The notes under the pieces are model-generated. The model did no database searches, was not told the DNA's origin, and was given only the letters and a program-made list of their open reading frames with translations. DNA of 64,000 nucleotides from Pantoea sp. Eser (GTDB lineage: Bacteria > Pseudomonadota > Gammaproteobacteria > Enterobacterales > Enterobacteriaceae), in NCBI GenBank assembly GCA_009830035.1, contig SZZY01000013.1, positions 1 through 64,000 on the forward strand, given 5' to 3'. The translations under genes and the position numbers were made by a program. This document shows positions 54,559 to 64,000 of the stretch, piece by piece; within the stretch, counting starts at the first letter, position 1; every line of letters begins with the position of its first letter.

Positions 54559-55293
54559 TCAGGCGTTGCGCTGGCGCACCGCTTCAAACAGGCAGACGCC
54601 GGTAGCGACCGAGACGTTAAGCGAAGAGACGCTGCCCGCCATCGGAATACTGATCAGCTCATCACAGTGTTCACGGGTCAGGCGACGCATGCCTTCGCCC
54701 TCTGCGCCCATCACCAGCGCCATCGGGCCGGTCATTTTGCTCAGATAAACGGTGTGATCGGCTTCACCGGCCGTGCCGACTACCCAGATGTTGTACTCCT
54801 GCAGCAGACGCAGCGTCCGCGCCAGGTTGGTGACGCGGATTAACGGCACGTTCTCTGCCGCACCGCTGGCCACTTTTTTGGCGGTGGCGTTCAGCGGAGC
54901 GGAACGATCTTTTGGCACGATCACCGCATCCACTCCCGCCGCATCGGCGCTGCGCAGACAGGCACCGAGATTATGCGGATCGGTAACCCCGTCCAGCACC
55001 AGCAGGAACGGTTTATCCAGGCTCTGCAGCAGATCCGGCAGATCGCCTTCCTGATACTGACGGCCCGGTTTAACCTGCGCCACGATACCCTGATGCACGC
55101 CGCCTTCAACCTGGCTGTCCAGCCACTTACGCTCCGCCAGTTGAATCACGATCCCCTGAGCTTCCAGCACGGCGACCAGGGGTTGCAGGCGACGATCGTC
55201 GCGGCCTTTGAGGATAAAGACCTGCTGGAAACGTTGTGGGTCGCGTTCCAGCAGCGCCTGCACGGCATAGATACCAAAAATAATTTCGCTCAT
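54559..55293 (-). CDS. rlmB: 23S rRNA G2251 2'-O-methyltransferase RlmB
   Basis: RlmB is a SPOUT-family methyltransferase. The 244-residue frame from [20 protein letters not shown] has the L7Ae-like N-terminal domain and the SPOUT motifs [40 protein letters not shown] and [20 protein letters not shown]. It lies downstream of rnr on the same strand. Intact. Confidence 0.96.
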   Translation of the reverse strand: MSEIIFGIYAVQALLERDPQRFQQVFILKGRDDRRLQPLVAVLEAQGIVIQLAERKWLDSQVEGGVHQGIVAQVKPGRQYQEGDLPDLLQSLDKPFLLVLDGVTDPHNLGACLRSADAAGVDAVIVPKDRSAPLNATAKKVASGAAENVPLIRVTNLARTLRLLQEYNIWVVGTAGEADHTVYLSKMTGPMALVMGAEGEGMRRLTREHCDELISIPMAGSVSSLNVSVATGVCLFEAVRQRNA

Positions 55294-55327
55294 CGATCTG
55301 CTCAATGTTTGGAAATGAATAAATTAC

Positions 55328-55353
55328 CGCCCTTTCTCCTGAGAAAGGGCGGC
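55328..55353 (-). terminator. Stem-loop between rnr and rlmB
   Basis: CCGCCCTTTC-TCCTGA-GAAAGGGCGG is a perfect ten-base-pair hairpin after rnr and before rlmB. No strong T run follows, so it may limit read-through or stabilise the rnr 3' end rather than fully terminate. Confidence 0.55.
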
Positions 55354-55361
55354 TATGCGCA

Positions 55362-57845
55362 TCAGTCAGTTTGCGCTTTTTTGCTGGCGCGCTTAGCCCG
55401 CGTGGCGGCGGCGATTTTACGGCTTTTTTCCGAGACGTTTTTACTTTTTTTCTCAGTTTTTGCCGCTGCCGGTTTGCCCTTGTCGCCGCGGAAAGCAGCG
55501 TCTGGTTCAAAATTGGACTTCTTGCTGACATCACGACGGCGTTTTGACGGTGGTTTGCCATCACGCTTCGCCCGATCGCGCTCGGTTTTACCTTCGCCGC
55601 GTACCTGACGCTGGCTGGAGATCAGGGCAAAGTCGATTTTACGCTCGTCCATGTGCACCGCTTCGACCCGCACTTCCACAATATCGCCAAGACGATAGGT
55701 GCGGCAGCCGGACTCGCCAATCAGGCGCTGACCCACCGGATCAAAACGGTAGTAGTCATTATCCAGCGTTGAAACATGCACCAGACCATCAATAAACAGA
55801 TCGCTTAAGCGAACAAAGAAGCCAAAGCCGGTGACGCTGGAGATCACGCCATTGAACACGCTGCCGACCTGATCCTGCATAAAGTCACACTTGAGCCAGT
55901 CTGCGACGTCGCGGGTTGCTTCATCAGCCCGGCGTTCGGTCAGGGAACAGTGCAGCCCCAGCCGCAGCATCTCCGGCATGTCGTAGTGATAGCCGCCGGT
56001 CGCGGTCATCCGTTCTTTGGCCGCGTTGCTGTCTTTCGGCATCAGGTATTTAATGGCGCGTTGTACCAGACCTTTACCTTCACCCTGCTCTTTTGCCAGC
56101 AGATATTTGATGGCGCGGTGCAGCGTCAGATCCGGGTAACGACGGATTGGCGAGGTAAAGTGGGCATAGGAGGTCAGCGCCAGACCGAAGTGGCCGCGGT
56201 TTTCCGGATCGTAAACTGCCTGCTTTATCGAACGCAGCAGCATGGTTTGCAGCATTTCCGCATCCGGACGATCGGCCACCTGCTTCAGCAGCGCCGCATA
56301 GTCGATCGGCTGCGGTTTGTTGCCGCCGGGCAGGCTTAGTCCCAGCTCGTTTAATACGGTACGGAAACTCTTGATGCTTTCGTCGGTTGGGCGATCGTGA
56401 TCGCGGAACAGCGCCGGTTCCTGATTTTTCTCAACGAAGCGTGCCGAGGCGATGTTCGCCAGGATCATGCACTCTTCGATCAGCTTGTGGGCGTCATTAC
56501 GCGAAACGCGCTCAATGCGACGCTCGGCGTTGAAGATGAACTTCGCTTCTTCGGTCTCAAACGAGATACCGCCACGCTCTTCACGTGCCGCTTCCAGCGC
56601 CTGATACAGGTTGTGCAGCTCTTCAAGGTCTTTCACCAGCGGCGCATACTGCTGACGCAGCTCTTTGTCGCCCTGCAGAATGTTCCAGACTTTGTTGTAA
56701 GTCAGACGCGCATGCGAATTCATTACCGCTTCGTAGTGTTTGAAGCCGGTCAGTTTCCCTTTCGAGGAAATGGTCATTTCGCACACCATACACAGGCGAT
56801 CGACCTGTGGGTTGAGCGAACATAAACCGTTCGACAGCACTTCCGGCAGCATCGGCACCACCTGCGACGGGAAATAGACCGAGGTACCGCGCTGATGCGC
56901 TTCATTATCCAGCGGCGTGCCGGGACGAACATAATAGCTGACATCGGCGATGGCCACCCACAGCCGCCAGCCGCCACCGCGTTTTTTCTCACAGTAAACC
57001 GCATCGTCAAAGTCACGGGCGTCTTCGCCATCAATCGTGACCAGCGGCAGCTTACGTAAGTCGACGCGTCCTTTCTTGGCCTCTTCCGGCACCTCTTCCT
57101 TCAGCTTGCTGACCTGCGCTTCAACCTCTGGCGGCCAGCTGTGCGGGATTTCATGAGTACGCAGCGCCATATCAACCGCCAGGCTGGTGCCCATATCGTC
57201 GCCAAGGATCTCAGCTACTTTACCGATCGCTTTGCTGCGACGGGTCGGGCGCTGAACTAACCCCACCACCACGACCGAGCCCATGCGAGCATTCATGGTT
57301 TCTTCCGGTGGGATCAGGATGTCAAAGCTCAGGCGGCTGTCGTCCGGCACCACGAAGCCAGCACCGGCGTCGGTAAAGTAACGGCCAACGATCTGGTTGT
57401 TGCGGGGTTCCTGCACCCGGACCACGCGCGCTTCGCGGCGGCCTTTACGATCGGCACCCAGCGGCTGGGCCAGGATAACGTCGCCATGCATGCAAAACTT
57501 CATCTGTTCGGCGGAAAGGTAGAGATCATCCTTCTGACCTTCTGCCCGCAGGAAGCCGTAGCCATCACGGTGGCCGATGACCTTCCCGCGCAGCAGATCC
57601 AGACGTTCCGGCAGGGCATAGCATTGACGGCGAGTGAACACCAGCTGACCATCACGCTCCATGGCGCGAAGGCGGCGACGCAGCGCCTCAATATGCTCTT
57701 CTTCCTGCAGGTTCATCTCTTGCGCCAGCTCTTCGCGGCTGGCCGGTTTTTCACGTTTTTCTAATAGCGCCAGAATAAATTCACGGCTTGGAATAGGGTT
57801 TTCGTATTTTTCAGCTTCTCTATCCTGAAAAGGATCTTTTGACAT
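55362..57845 (-). CDS. rnr: Exoribonuclease RNase R
   Basis: RNase R is a processive 3'-5' exoribonuclease that degrades structured RNA, also with tmRNA. The 827-residue frame has the N-terminal HTH ([20 protein letters not shown]), cold-shock domains, the RNB core ([20 protein letters not shown], with catalytic aspartates), [20 protein letters not shown], an S1 domain and a Lys-rich tail. Usual length for the family. Intact. Confidence 0.97.
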   Translation of the reverse strand: MSKDPFQDREAEKYENPIPSREFILALLEKREKPASREELAQEMNLQEEEHIEALRRRLRAMERDGQLVFTRRQCYALPERLDLLRGKVIGHRDGYGFLRAEGQKDDLYLSAEQMKFCMHGDVILAQPLGADRKGRREARVVRVQEPRNNQIVGRYFTDAGAGFVVPDDSRLSFDILIPPEETMNARMGSVVVVGLVQRPTRRSKAIGKVAEILGDDMGTSLAVDMALRTHEIPHSWPPEVEAQVSKLKEEVPEEAKKGRVDLRKLPLVTIDGEDARDFDDAVYCEKKRGGGWRLWVAIADVSYYVRPGTPLDNEAHQRGTSVYFPSQVVPMLPEVLSNGLCSLNPQVDRLCMVCEMTISSKGKLTGFKHYEAVMNSHARLTYNKVWNILQGDKELRQQYAPLVKDLEELHNLYQALEAAREERGGISFETEEAKFIFNAERRIERVSRNDAHKLIEECMILANIASARFVEKNQEPALFRDHDRPTDESIKSFRTVLNELGLSLPGGNKPQPIDYAALLKQVADRPDAEMLQTMLLRSIKQAVYDPENRGHFGLALTSYAHFTSPIRRYPDLTLHRAIKYLLAKEQGEGKGLVQRAIKYLMPKDSNAAKERMTATGGYHYDMPEMLRLGLHCSLTERRADEATRDVADWLKCDFMQDQVGSVFNGVISSVTGFGFFVRLSDLFIDGLVHVSTLDNDYYRFDPVGQRLIGESGCRTYRLGDIVEVRVEAVHMDERKIDFALISSQRQVRGEGKTERDRAKRDGKPPSKRRRDVSKKSNFEPDAAFRGDKGKPAAAKTEKKSKNVSEKSRKIAAATRAKRASKKAQTD

Positions 57846-57861
57846 AGCGGTTCCTCCGATG

Positions 57862-58305
57862 TCATTGAGTATTTATTGCCACCGGCGGTTCGGACAATAT
57901 GATTTCATAAAGTTGGGTGTTTCTTTCAACCAAATCCGCCAACGTGTAACTATCCAGTTCCTGCAGGAAGCACTGCACCGCGTCATGTAGCGCCTTCTTC
58001 AGGCGACAGGCGGGCGTGATGGAACAGGATGCGCAGTCCACTAATTGTAGCGGCTCCATCTTACGCACTACGTCACCAATCACAATCTGACTGGCCGGCA
58101 TGCCAAGACGAAGCCCCCCATTTTTGCCGCGCGTTGCTGCGATATATCCCGCCCGGCTCAGTTGATTAATAATTTTGACCATGTTATTACGTGACACACC
58201 GTAAGTGTTGGTCACTTCAGTGATGTTGGTCTGCTGGCCTTCAGGCAACGAAGCCAGATAAATCAGGGCCCGTAAACCATAATCAGTAAAACTCGTCAGC
58301 TGCAC
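57862..58305 (-). CDS. nsrR: Nitric-oxide-sensing repressor NsrR
   Basis: NsrR is an Rrf2-family iron-sulfur repressor released by nitric oxide. The 147-residue frame has the winged helix ([50 protein letters not shown]). The cluster loop reads [16 protein letters not shown]: three cysteines, but the first two are separated by two residues rather than the usual five. It precedes rnr. The frame is intact, though cluster binding may be altered. Confidence 0.93.
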   Translation of the reverse strand: MQLTSFTDYGLRALIYLASLPEGQQTNITEVTNTYGVSRNNMVKIINQLSRAGYIAATRGKNGGLRLGMPASQIVIGDVVRKMEPLQLVDCASCSITPACRLKKALHDAVQCFLQELDSYTLADLVERNTQLYEIILSEPPVAINTQ

Positions 58306-58463
58306 AGTAACCTCAGTGAATCATCAAAAGTGGCATCGCATAACTCGCCATGCGATTGGCTACGATGATAAACCAGAGTCTGATTGACCGTGCGTTTTTT
58401 TCAGCCAGCACTGGGTTGGACAAGCGAAGGGAGGTTTAGTGGCATCAAAGGGTGGAAAAACAA

Positions 58464-58484
58464 AGGCCGGACAGGGTCCGGCCT
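58464..58484 (-). terminator. Terminator of purA
   Basis: On the minus strand AGGCCGGA-CCCTG-TCCGGCCT is followed by TTGTTTTTCC, a few bases past the purA stop. The gap on to nsrR holds no other gene. Confidence 0.8.
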
Positions 58485-58490
58485 GGGTGA

Positions 58491-59792
<1,302 letters not shown>

Positions 59793-59955
59793 TCAAAATC
59801 ACCGATTGCTTAAAAAAGGATTCTACCATCTGATCCGATGGTTTTCAGCACTTTTAGCATACGATTGCGCGCTTTTTTGCCTGCGTTTTGATCTCTACAA
59901 CATGTTGGGGAAAATAACGGTAACAGGCACAATTTATGCGCCAGGCCAGCCAATA

Positions 59956-60162
59956 TTACAGGTTACCGTGCAGGCTGAGCATGCAATAGATCACCATCCC
60001 GGCCACTACCAGCCCGCCACCAAAACGGTGCAACAGGCGATCGGGCAGCTGCGTCGTCGCCAGGATCATCCGGCGCTAGGCGCGCGGCATAAACATCGGT
60101 CCCAACCCTTCCGGCACTAACACCAGCGCCAGTGCCAGTGCCATCCAGATGCTTGTTTTCAT
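59956..60162 (-). pseudogene. yjeT: yjeT (DUF2065 membrane protein), single amber
   Basis: YjeT is a small two-helix inner-membrane protein of unknown function, always near hflC and purA. The frame begins MKTSIWMALALALVLVPEGL and GPMFMPRA. A TAG at 60076-60078 replaces Trp before RRMILATTQLPD; the second half (RFGGGLVVAGMVIYCMLSLH) continues to a TAA. The 68-codon length matches. This stop is the only lesion. Confidence 0.85.
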
Positions 60163-60172
60163 ACTGATACCC

Positions 60173-60202
60173 AAAAAAAAGGCCGACAACATTGTCGGCC
60201 TG
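60173..60202 (-). terminator. Terminator after hflC
   Basis: On the minus strand GGCCGAC-AATGTT-GTCGGCC is followed by TTTTTTTT, about 15 bases past the hflC stop. Confidence 0.85.
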
Positions 60203-60218
60203 TAGGTTATATCAGTTC

Positions 60219-61223
60219 TTAATGTGTCGCGTTAGAGGGCGCCTTCATATATCGGAAGAAGTCGCTGTCCGGGCTCAACACCATCACATCCTCATTGTCA
60301 TTGAAGCTGTTTTCATAGGCACGCAGGCTACGGATAAATGCGTAGAAGTCCGGGTCCTGACTGAATGCCGCGGCAAACAGTCGCGCCGTCTCCGCATCGC
60401 CATCACCGCGGGTAATCAGCGCTTCACGCTGTGCCTCGGCCAGGGTACGCGTTACATGGTAATCAGCCTGGGCGCGCAGTTTTTCTGCCTCTTCCTGACC
60501 TTGTGAACGCTGGCTACGTGCTACCGCTTCACGCTCTGCACGCATACGGTTGAAGATCGCATCAGAAACTTCAGTCGGCAGGTTGATCTGCTTAATCCGC
60601 ACATCCACCACCTGAATACCTAACGCCGCCATACTGTTCGGGTTCGGTGCCGGTTCGCTGCTGTTGGTTTCACGTTCTACGCGGGCCGCTGCACTGGCAA
60701 TCGCATCATCGGCGGCCGGGGTGGCGATTTCGTCATCGCTGCCTGCGGTACCGGTGTTCAGCGCATCACGCACGTCCGTTGTCAGACGACCACGTGAGTC
60801 GGTCACGATGTCTTTGACATCCAGACGACCCATTTCAGAACGCAGACGGTCGCTGAACTTACGTTTAAGCAGTACTTCCGCCTGAGAAACATCGCCGCCA
60901 CCGGTGGCCAAGTAGTAACGACTGAAGTCGCTGATACGCCATTTGATGTAGGAATCGACGATCAGATCTTTCTTCTCTTTGGTTACGAAGCGATCGGCCT
61001 GGTTGTCCATGGTCTGAATGCGGGCATCCAGCGTTTTAACCGTTTCGAGGAATGGGATCTTGAAATGCAGACCCGGCTCAAATACCTGCGGTTTGTTTTC
61101 GTCGTCGCGCAGAACTTTACCGAAGCGCAGTAGGATGCCGCGCTGACCTTCCTGCACCACAAACAGCGACGCATAGAGCGCCACCAGCACGACGATGATT
61201 AATACTACTATTGGCTTACGCAT
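60219..61223 (-). CDS. hflC: FtsH-modulating stomatin-family protein HflC
   Basis: HflC with HflK forms the membrane complex that surrounds FtsH and modulates its proteolysis. The 334-residue frame has an N-terminal helix (PIVVLIIVVLVALYASLFVV) and an SPFH/band-7 domain (QRGILLRFGKVLRDDENKPQ, LDARIQTMDNQADRFVTKEK). It starts four bases after hflK. Intact. Confidence 0.96.
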   Translation of the reverse strand: MRKPIVVLIIVVLVALYASLFVVQEGQRGILLRFGKVLRDDENKPQVFEPGLHFKIPFLETVKTLDARIQTMDNQADRFVTKEKKDLIVDSYIKWRISDFSRYYLATGGGDVSQAEVLLKRKFSDRLRSEMGRLDVKDIVTDSRGRLTTDVRDALNTGTAGSDDEIATPAADDAIASAAARVERETNSSEPAPNPNSMAALGIQVVDVRIKQINLPTEVSDAIFNRMRAEREAVARSQRSQGQEEAEKLRAQADYHVTRTLAEAQREALITRGDGDAETARLFAAAFSQDPDFYAFIRSLRAYENSFNDNEDVMVLSPDSDFFRYMKAPSNATH

Positions 61224-61226
61224 CGA

Positions 61227-62465
61227 TTACTCTCTCCCTTCGCGCTGGCTGTCGTTGCGCAGAGCGTTAGCCCGACGCTGATCCATGATGCTGTCCGGAC
61301 TGTATGACGACGTGTCACTGCGGCTGGCGCTGCGATCGGAGAGCGCAGGCTGCGACGCACCATTGCCCCCTTTCTGACCGTTGTGGCCGGTTGATGCCTG
61401 ACCGCCACGCATCAGCTGATCGAGTGGCAGCACAATCAGGTTATTATCCCGATCGTTAACCAGCACTTTACGCGTATGGCTGAGCACCCGTTCCATCGTT
61501 TCGATATAGAGACGCTCTTTGGTGATTTCCGGTGCCGCTTTGTACTCAGGCAGGATCTTGGCAAATCGCGCTACTTCACCCTGCGCTTCCAGTACCGTCC
61601 GCTCTTTATACGCGCGGGCTTCTTCCAGAATACGCTGCGCCTGACCGTTAGCACGTGGCTGAACTTCGTTGGCGTAGGCTTCCGCTTCGCGGACATACTG
61701 CTCGCGGTTTTCACGCGCGGCAATCGCGTCATCAAACGCAGACTTCACCTCTTCCGGTGGACGTGCCGCCTGGAAGTTAACGTCCAGCACCGCGATGCCC
61801 ATGTTGTAAGGGCGAATCGTTTCGTCGATTTCACGCTGGGTATCGCTACGGACTAATGTACGGCCTTCGGTTAGGATACGGTCCATGGTGGACCGGCCAA
61901 TGACGCCGCGCAGTGCGCTGTCGGTGGCCTGACGCAGACTGTCATCCGCGCTGGTAACGGCATAAAGATAACGTTCCGGATCGGTAACCCGGTACTGGAC
62001 GTTCATCTCAACCCGCACCACGTTCTCATCCGAGGTCAGCATCACGCCTGACGCGGCCAGTTCACGTACCGATTCAACGTTAACGGCACGCACCTGATCG
62101 ATAAAGGTCGGTTTCCAGTTCAGACCCGGCTCAACCAGATGACTGAACTTGCCGAAGCGCGTTACCACGCCACGTTCCGCTTCTTTGATGGTGTAGAAAC
62201 CGCTTGCTGCCCAAATGACGACGGCTGCAACGGCTACAATGCCAACAATTTTACCGCCGCTGCCGGAGCCGCGCTGACCGTTGTCGTTCTGTTTGCCACC
62301 GCCCAGACCACCAAGCTTCTTGCTCAGCTTACGGAAGATATCATCCAGATCAGGAGGCCCGGATTCCCGTCCTCTTTTATTTCCCCCAGAGTTGCTGCCT
62401 TGATTATTGCTGCTTCCCCACGGGTTGCGGTCCTGTCCGTTATTTCCGGGCTGATTCCACGCCAT
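61227..62465 (-). CDS. hflK: FtsH-modulating stomatin-family protein HflK
   Basis: HflK pairs with HflC. The 412-residue frame has a Gly/Asn/Arg-rich N-terminus (MAWNQPGNNGQDRNPWGSSN), a membrane helix (IVGIVAVAAVVIWAASGFYT) and a band-7 domain (GVVTRFGKFSHLVEPGLNWK). The C-terminal tail is Ser/Arg-rich and variable as usual. It follows hflX. Intact. Confidence 0.96.
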   Translation of the reverse strand: MAWNQPGNNGQDRNPWGSSNNQGSNSGGNKRGRESGPPDLDDIFRKLSKKLGGLGGGKQNDNGQRGSGSGGKIVGIVAVAAVVIWAASGFYTIKEAERGVVTRFGKFSHLVEPGLNWKPTFIDQVRAVNVESVRELAASGVMLTSDENVVRVEMNVQYRVTDPERYLYAVTSADDSLRQATDSALRGVIGRSTMDRILTEGRTLVRSDTQREIDETIRPYNMGIAVLDVNFQAARPPEEVKSAFDDAIAARENREQYVREAEAYANEVQPRANGQAQRILEEARAYKERTVLEAQGEVARFAKILPEYKAAPEITKERLYIETMERVLSHTRKVLVNDRDNNLIVLPLDQLMRGGQASTGHNGQKGGNGASQPALSDRSASRSDTSSYSPDSIMDQRRANALRNDSQREGRE

Positions 62466-62636
62466 GTCTCTACTCCATTTATTGTATTTGCGGCTTATCC
62501 GTCATCTTTCAGGCTGTTGCGGCGTTGGCTGCTTTCACTCACCCCGGTCACTTACGCTGCGTAAGCGCCCGGTGATTCTTTCAATTGCCGCCTTGCTACA
62601 AGCTGAAATCTTTTGGGTAAGTTCGATTGGGCAATA

Positions 62637-63901
62637 TCAAACAATGTAACTGGTCAGCGACGGTTCCTGTTTGCATAAGCGCAACCATTCAATGATTGGC
62701 ATACGAATCTGCAATCCTACACTGCCGTCTTCCTGATTCCACTCTTTCTCAATCGTCTGCAACTGGTAGAAACGGCTGCGCAAGCGCCCCGCCTCGGGTG
62801 GCAGATGTAATTCGTACTGGGCAATTTCACCCGACAGCCGCTCAGACAGCGCCTGCCATAATAACGGAATGCCAGCACCGGTCTGGGCAGACAGCCAGAC
62901 GCGAATTGGCAGGTTTTCTTCGTTATGATCGATGCGCGGTTCAAAGCCATCTTATTCATGACCAGTAAGGTGGGAATTTCGTCAGCGTCGATCTCTTCCA
63001 GTACCGTATCAACGGCTTCAATATTTTCTGTGACGCGAACGTCAGCACCGTCAATCACATGCAGCAGCGTCGCCTGACGCGTCTCCTGCAGGGTCGCTTT
63101 AAAGGCAGCAACCAAATCGTGAGGAAGATGGCGGATAAAGCCGACCGTATCCGCCAGCATCACTTCACCGACATCGGCGACGTTCAGGCGGCGCCGCGTC
63201 GGATCAAGGGTCGCAAACAGCCGATCGGCAGCAAAGACGTTGGCTGAGGTCATGGCGTTAAACAGCTTCGATTTACCGGCGTTGGTATAGCCCACCAGCG
63301 ACACGGTTGGCACATCGGCCTTGGCGCGTGCCTGACATCCCTGCTCACGCTGTTTCTCAACCCGTTCCAGACGGGATAAAATCTGGCTGATACGGCCGCG
63401 TAATAAGCGACGGTCCGTTTCTAATTGTATTTCACCCGGACCGCGTAAGCCGATTCCGCCTTTCTGACGTTCAAGGTGCGTCCAGCCGCGTACCAGACGC
63501 GTGGCAAGCTGGCGTAGCTGTGCCAGCTCAACCTGCAATTTACCTTCGTGGGTGCGTGCGCGTTGGGCGAAGATATCAAGAATTAAGCCGGTACGATCAA
63601 TCACCCGACATTCGCACCTGCGCTCGAGATTTCTTTCCTGAGCGGGCGTAAGGGCATGATCGAATAAGACGACCGATGCTCCTGTTGTTTTTACCGCATC
63701 GGCAATTTCAACGGCCTTTCCTTCACCGACAAAATACTTGGGATGTGGCGCTTTGCGGCTGCCAGTGACCACTTGCAGCGCGTTAACGCCAGCAGAAGAG
63801 ACCAGGGTTTCAAACTCCTGAAGATCTTCTACTTCTTTGTCTTGGGAGAACCAGATGTGTACCAGTACGGCCTGCTCACCGGCATCATAACGGTCAAACA
63901 A
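62637..63901 (-). pseudogene. hflX: hflX (ribosome-splitting GTPase), frameshift at G4 motif
   Basis: HflX splits stalled ribosomes under heat stress; about 426 residues. The N-terminal domain ([20 protein letters not shown]) and G domain with P-loop GYTNAGKSK (the family has Thr after GKS) and G3 [13 protein letters not shown] are present. Bases are lost near 62953 right in the G4 motif (NKM for NKID), and the frame then reads nonsense to 62717. The native sequence continues in another frame ([20 protein letters not shown] to LTSYIV, stop at 62637). The G4, G5 and C-terminal regions are lost from the product. Confidence 0.9.
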
Positions 63902-63919
63902 GCTATAACCTCGCTAAAA

Positions 63920-63962
63920 TAAAAGACCAGGACGGAAAACCATTTACGCTCTCCGGTCCTGG
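63920..63962 (-). terminator. Terminator between hfq and hflX
   Basis: On the minus strand CCAGGAC and GTCCTGG form a stem around a spacer of about 22 bases and are followed by TCTTTTATTTT, before the hflX start. It would reduce read-through from hfq, as known for this locus. Confidence 0.65.
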
Positions 63963-63977
63963 CTGTACGGCGACGCG

Positions 63978-64000
63978 TTATTCTGCGTTATTACCGTCTT
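63978..64000 (-). CDS. hfq: RNA chaperone Hfq, C-terminal codons only
   Basis: The last codons read DGNNAE and TAA directly upstream of the hfq-hflX terminator, in the position of hfq in the miaA-hfq-hflX-hflK-hflC order. Only the variable tail is in the window, so identity rests mainly on gene order. Confidence 0.6.

Noticed and set aside
53810..54748. 312-codon plus-strand frame opposite aidB and rlmB
   Set aside because: It crosses two well-identified minus-strand genes and has shadow-like composition.

Overview
This window is enterobacterial chromosome. Gene order and protein sequences (rsmI-lpoA-yraN-diaA-dolP, yhaK/yhaJ, cybC-pmbA/yjgA, ppa-ytfP-tamB-tamA, ytfL-ytfK-ytfJ-cysQ-cpdB, fklB/ytfB, rpsF-priB-rpsR-rplI, rlmB-rnr-nsrR, purA, yjeT, hflC-hflK-hflX-hfq) match the Enterobacterales. 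The genes seen with them (a flg cluster beside flhDC, an EF_0829/EF_0839-type island) fit best with Erwinia/Pantoea relatives; this placement is an inference. The striking property is decay: about thirty genes carry in-frame stops, frameshifts or deletions, while housekeeping genes between them are perfect. That pattern is typical of a recently host-restricted symbiont or pathogen (for example an insect-associated Erwinia), though sequencing error cannot be excluded for some homopolymer frameshifts.

Layout. 1-12269: flagellar flg genes on the minus strand (flgI fragment, flgH, G, F, E, D, C, B), then flgA, flgM, flgN, flhD and flhC on the plus strand, followed by a decaying glycan/modification set (HAD-type hydrolase, capsule-synthesis-like protein, small helical protein, methyltransferase). 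Six of the eleven flg structural and assembly genes are broken, so this flagellum cannot be made as written. 12341-18887: RNase P RNA and an intact cell-envelope and replication-timing block (rsmI, lpoA, yraN, diaA, dolP), a broken yhaK and an intact yhaJ. 18926-25887: a nine-gene minus-strand island for an uncharacterised sugar-acid or amino-sugar-acid system (PRD protein, SFCGS protein, DUF4312, DUF4311, DUF4310, amidohydrolase, DgaE-like lyase, KDGP aldolase, BglG-type regulator), largely pseudogenised. 26172-33635: cybC, pmbA and mpl are intact; yjgA, fbp, a chemoreceptor, a DUF1311 protein and a YeaL-like gene are broken. 33741-44053: ppa, ytfP, the tamAB outer-membrane assembly genes, ytfL, ytfK, ytfJ and cysQ, all intact. 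44347-52928: broken cpdB, intact fklB, ytfB and the ribosomal rpsF operon, a broken yjfP and a second broken chemoreceptor. 52985-64000: broken bsmA and aidB, intact rlmB, rnr, nsrR and purA, broken yjeT, intact hflC and hflK, frameshifted hflX and the last codons of hfq.

The surviving genes serve translation, RNA decay, nucleotide synthesis, envelope assembly and protein quality control. The lost ones serve motility, chemotaxis, gluconeogenesis (fbp), periplasmic nucleotide scavenging (cpdB), alkylation response (aidB) and uptake of unusual sugars, as expected for life in a stable, nutrient-rich host niche. In-frame premature stops are mostly TAG, often inside CTAG, and I found no premature TGA.
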